Below are positions 63,741 through 64,000 of a stretch of DNA of 64,000 nt, in pieces. The stretch comes from Paulownia fortunei (lineage: Eukaryota; Streptophyta; Magnoliopsida; Lamiales; Paulowniaceae), in assembly GCA_019321725.1 (NCBI GenBank), contig CM033111.1:4154001-4218000 (forward strand). The letters run 5' to 3'. A program made the position numbers and the translations under genes. The notes under the pieces were generated by a model, which was not told the origin of the DNA, searched no databases, and saw nothing but the letters and a program-made list of their open reading frames with translations. Numbering within the stretch: position 1 is the stretch's first letter; each line of letters opens with the position of its first letter.

Positions 63741-64000
63741 CTGCACAAGATAGTGTTGTAACTACAATGATTACAAATGCATCTCAACAGGATAAGTTGC
63801 ATATTAATGGAATGCAGAAGAAAATGTTACGATTGTAACATGCATATAGATGCTCAATTTTTCTTTTTATAACCATGCTTCATCTCAGAATTCCGACTGA
63901 GGCACATGAAGAATAACTAGAATACATAAATTTTCTTTTAAAGTAGGCTACTAGAAGTTTTCCAATGAAAAAAATACAACTTAAATACAGAGTAATAGAG

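Noticed and set aside
1..64000. CRISPR arrays, bacterial operons, integrases or phage genes
   Set aside because: None is present; the intron-rich genes and plant families show nuclear plant DNA, and the direct repeats seen are microsatellites or TE-related.

Overview
The window is nuclear DNA from a flowering plant, almost certainly a eudicot. The genes contain many short exons with GT-AG (and one GC-AG) introns, the intergenic DNA is very AT-rich and full of microsatellites, SINEs and MITE-like repeats, and every recognisable product is a plant family: LRK10L/WAK-type receptor kinases, a clade-typical PP2C, DUF789, DUF1218, type-2 nsLTP and the plant GAT1_2.1 amidotransferase. There are no bacterial-type operons, rRNAs, tRNA genes or CRISPR arrays. 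I rebuilt exon structures by hand from frame, splice consensus and phase; most close exactly.

Layout. 1-1.6 kb: 3' exons of a lysine-tRNA ligase (+). 3.0-20.7 kb: a minus-strand cluster of GUB_WAK-type receptor-kinase sequences. It holds an intact two-exon LRK10L2-type non-RD kinase (3025-5550), an LRK10L1-type RD kinase whose first coding exon has no in-frame start (13205-15682), a decayed ectodomain (about 16.6-17.2 kb), and an LRK10L2-type ectodomain without a nearby kinase (19797-20711). A complete eight-exon PP2C gene (8169-10977) lies inside the cluster. 20.8-31.3 kb: gene-poor, AT-rich repeat DNA. 31.6-35.6 kb: DUF789 gene (+). 37.6-39.4 kb: GAT1_2.1-type class-I glutamine amidotransferase (-). 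44.9-50.2 kb: DUF1218 membrane protein (+) with a 4.6-kb intron. 51.9-52.2 kb: type-2 lipid-transfer protein (-). 59.8-60.0 kb: small one-pass membrane protein with a Cys/Gly tail (+). 61.4-64 kb: 3' exons of a nucleotidylyltransferase-fold protein (-), running off the window.

The genes do not form an obvious pathway. The one functional grouping is the receptor-kinase cluster, which looks like tandem duplication followed by decay and possible exon re-use: the kinase-less ectodomain exon ends in phase 1, and the next ectodomain exon downstream on the same strand begins at a good phase-compatible acceptor, so a transcript with two ectodomains is possible. I found no clear sign of a wholly new system. 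The most checkable oddities are that receptor arrangement, a 96-nt stop-free intron in the DUF1218 gene, a GC-AG intron in the PP2C, a G-quadruplex motif just upstream of a receptor gene, and a light-regulatory-like island with no adjacent gene.
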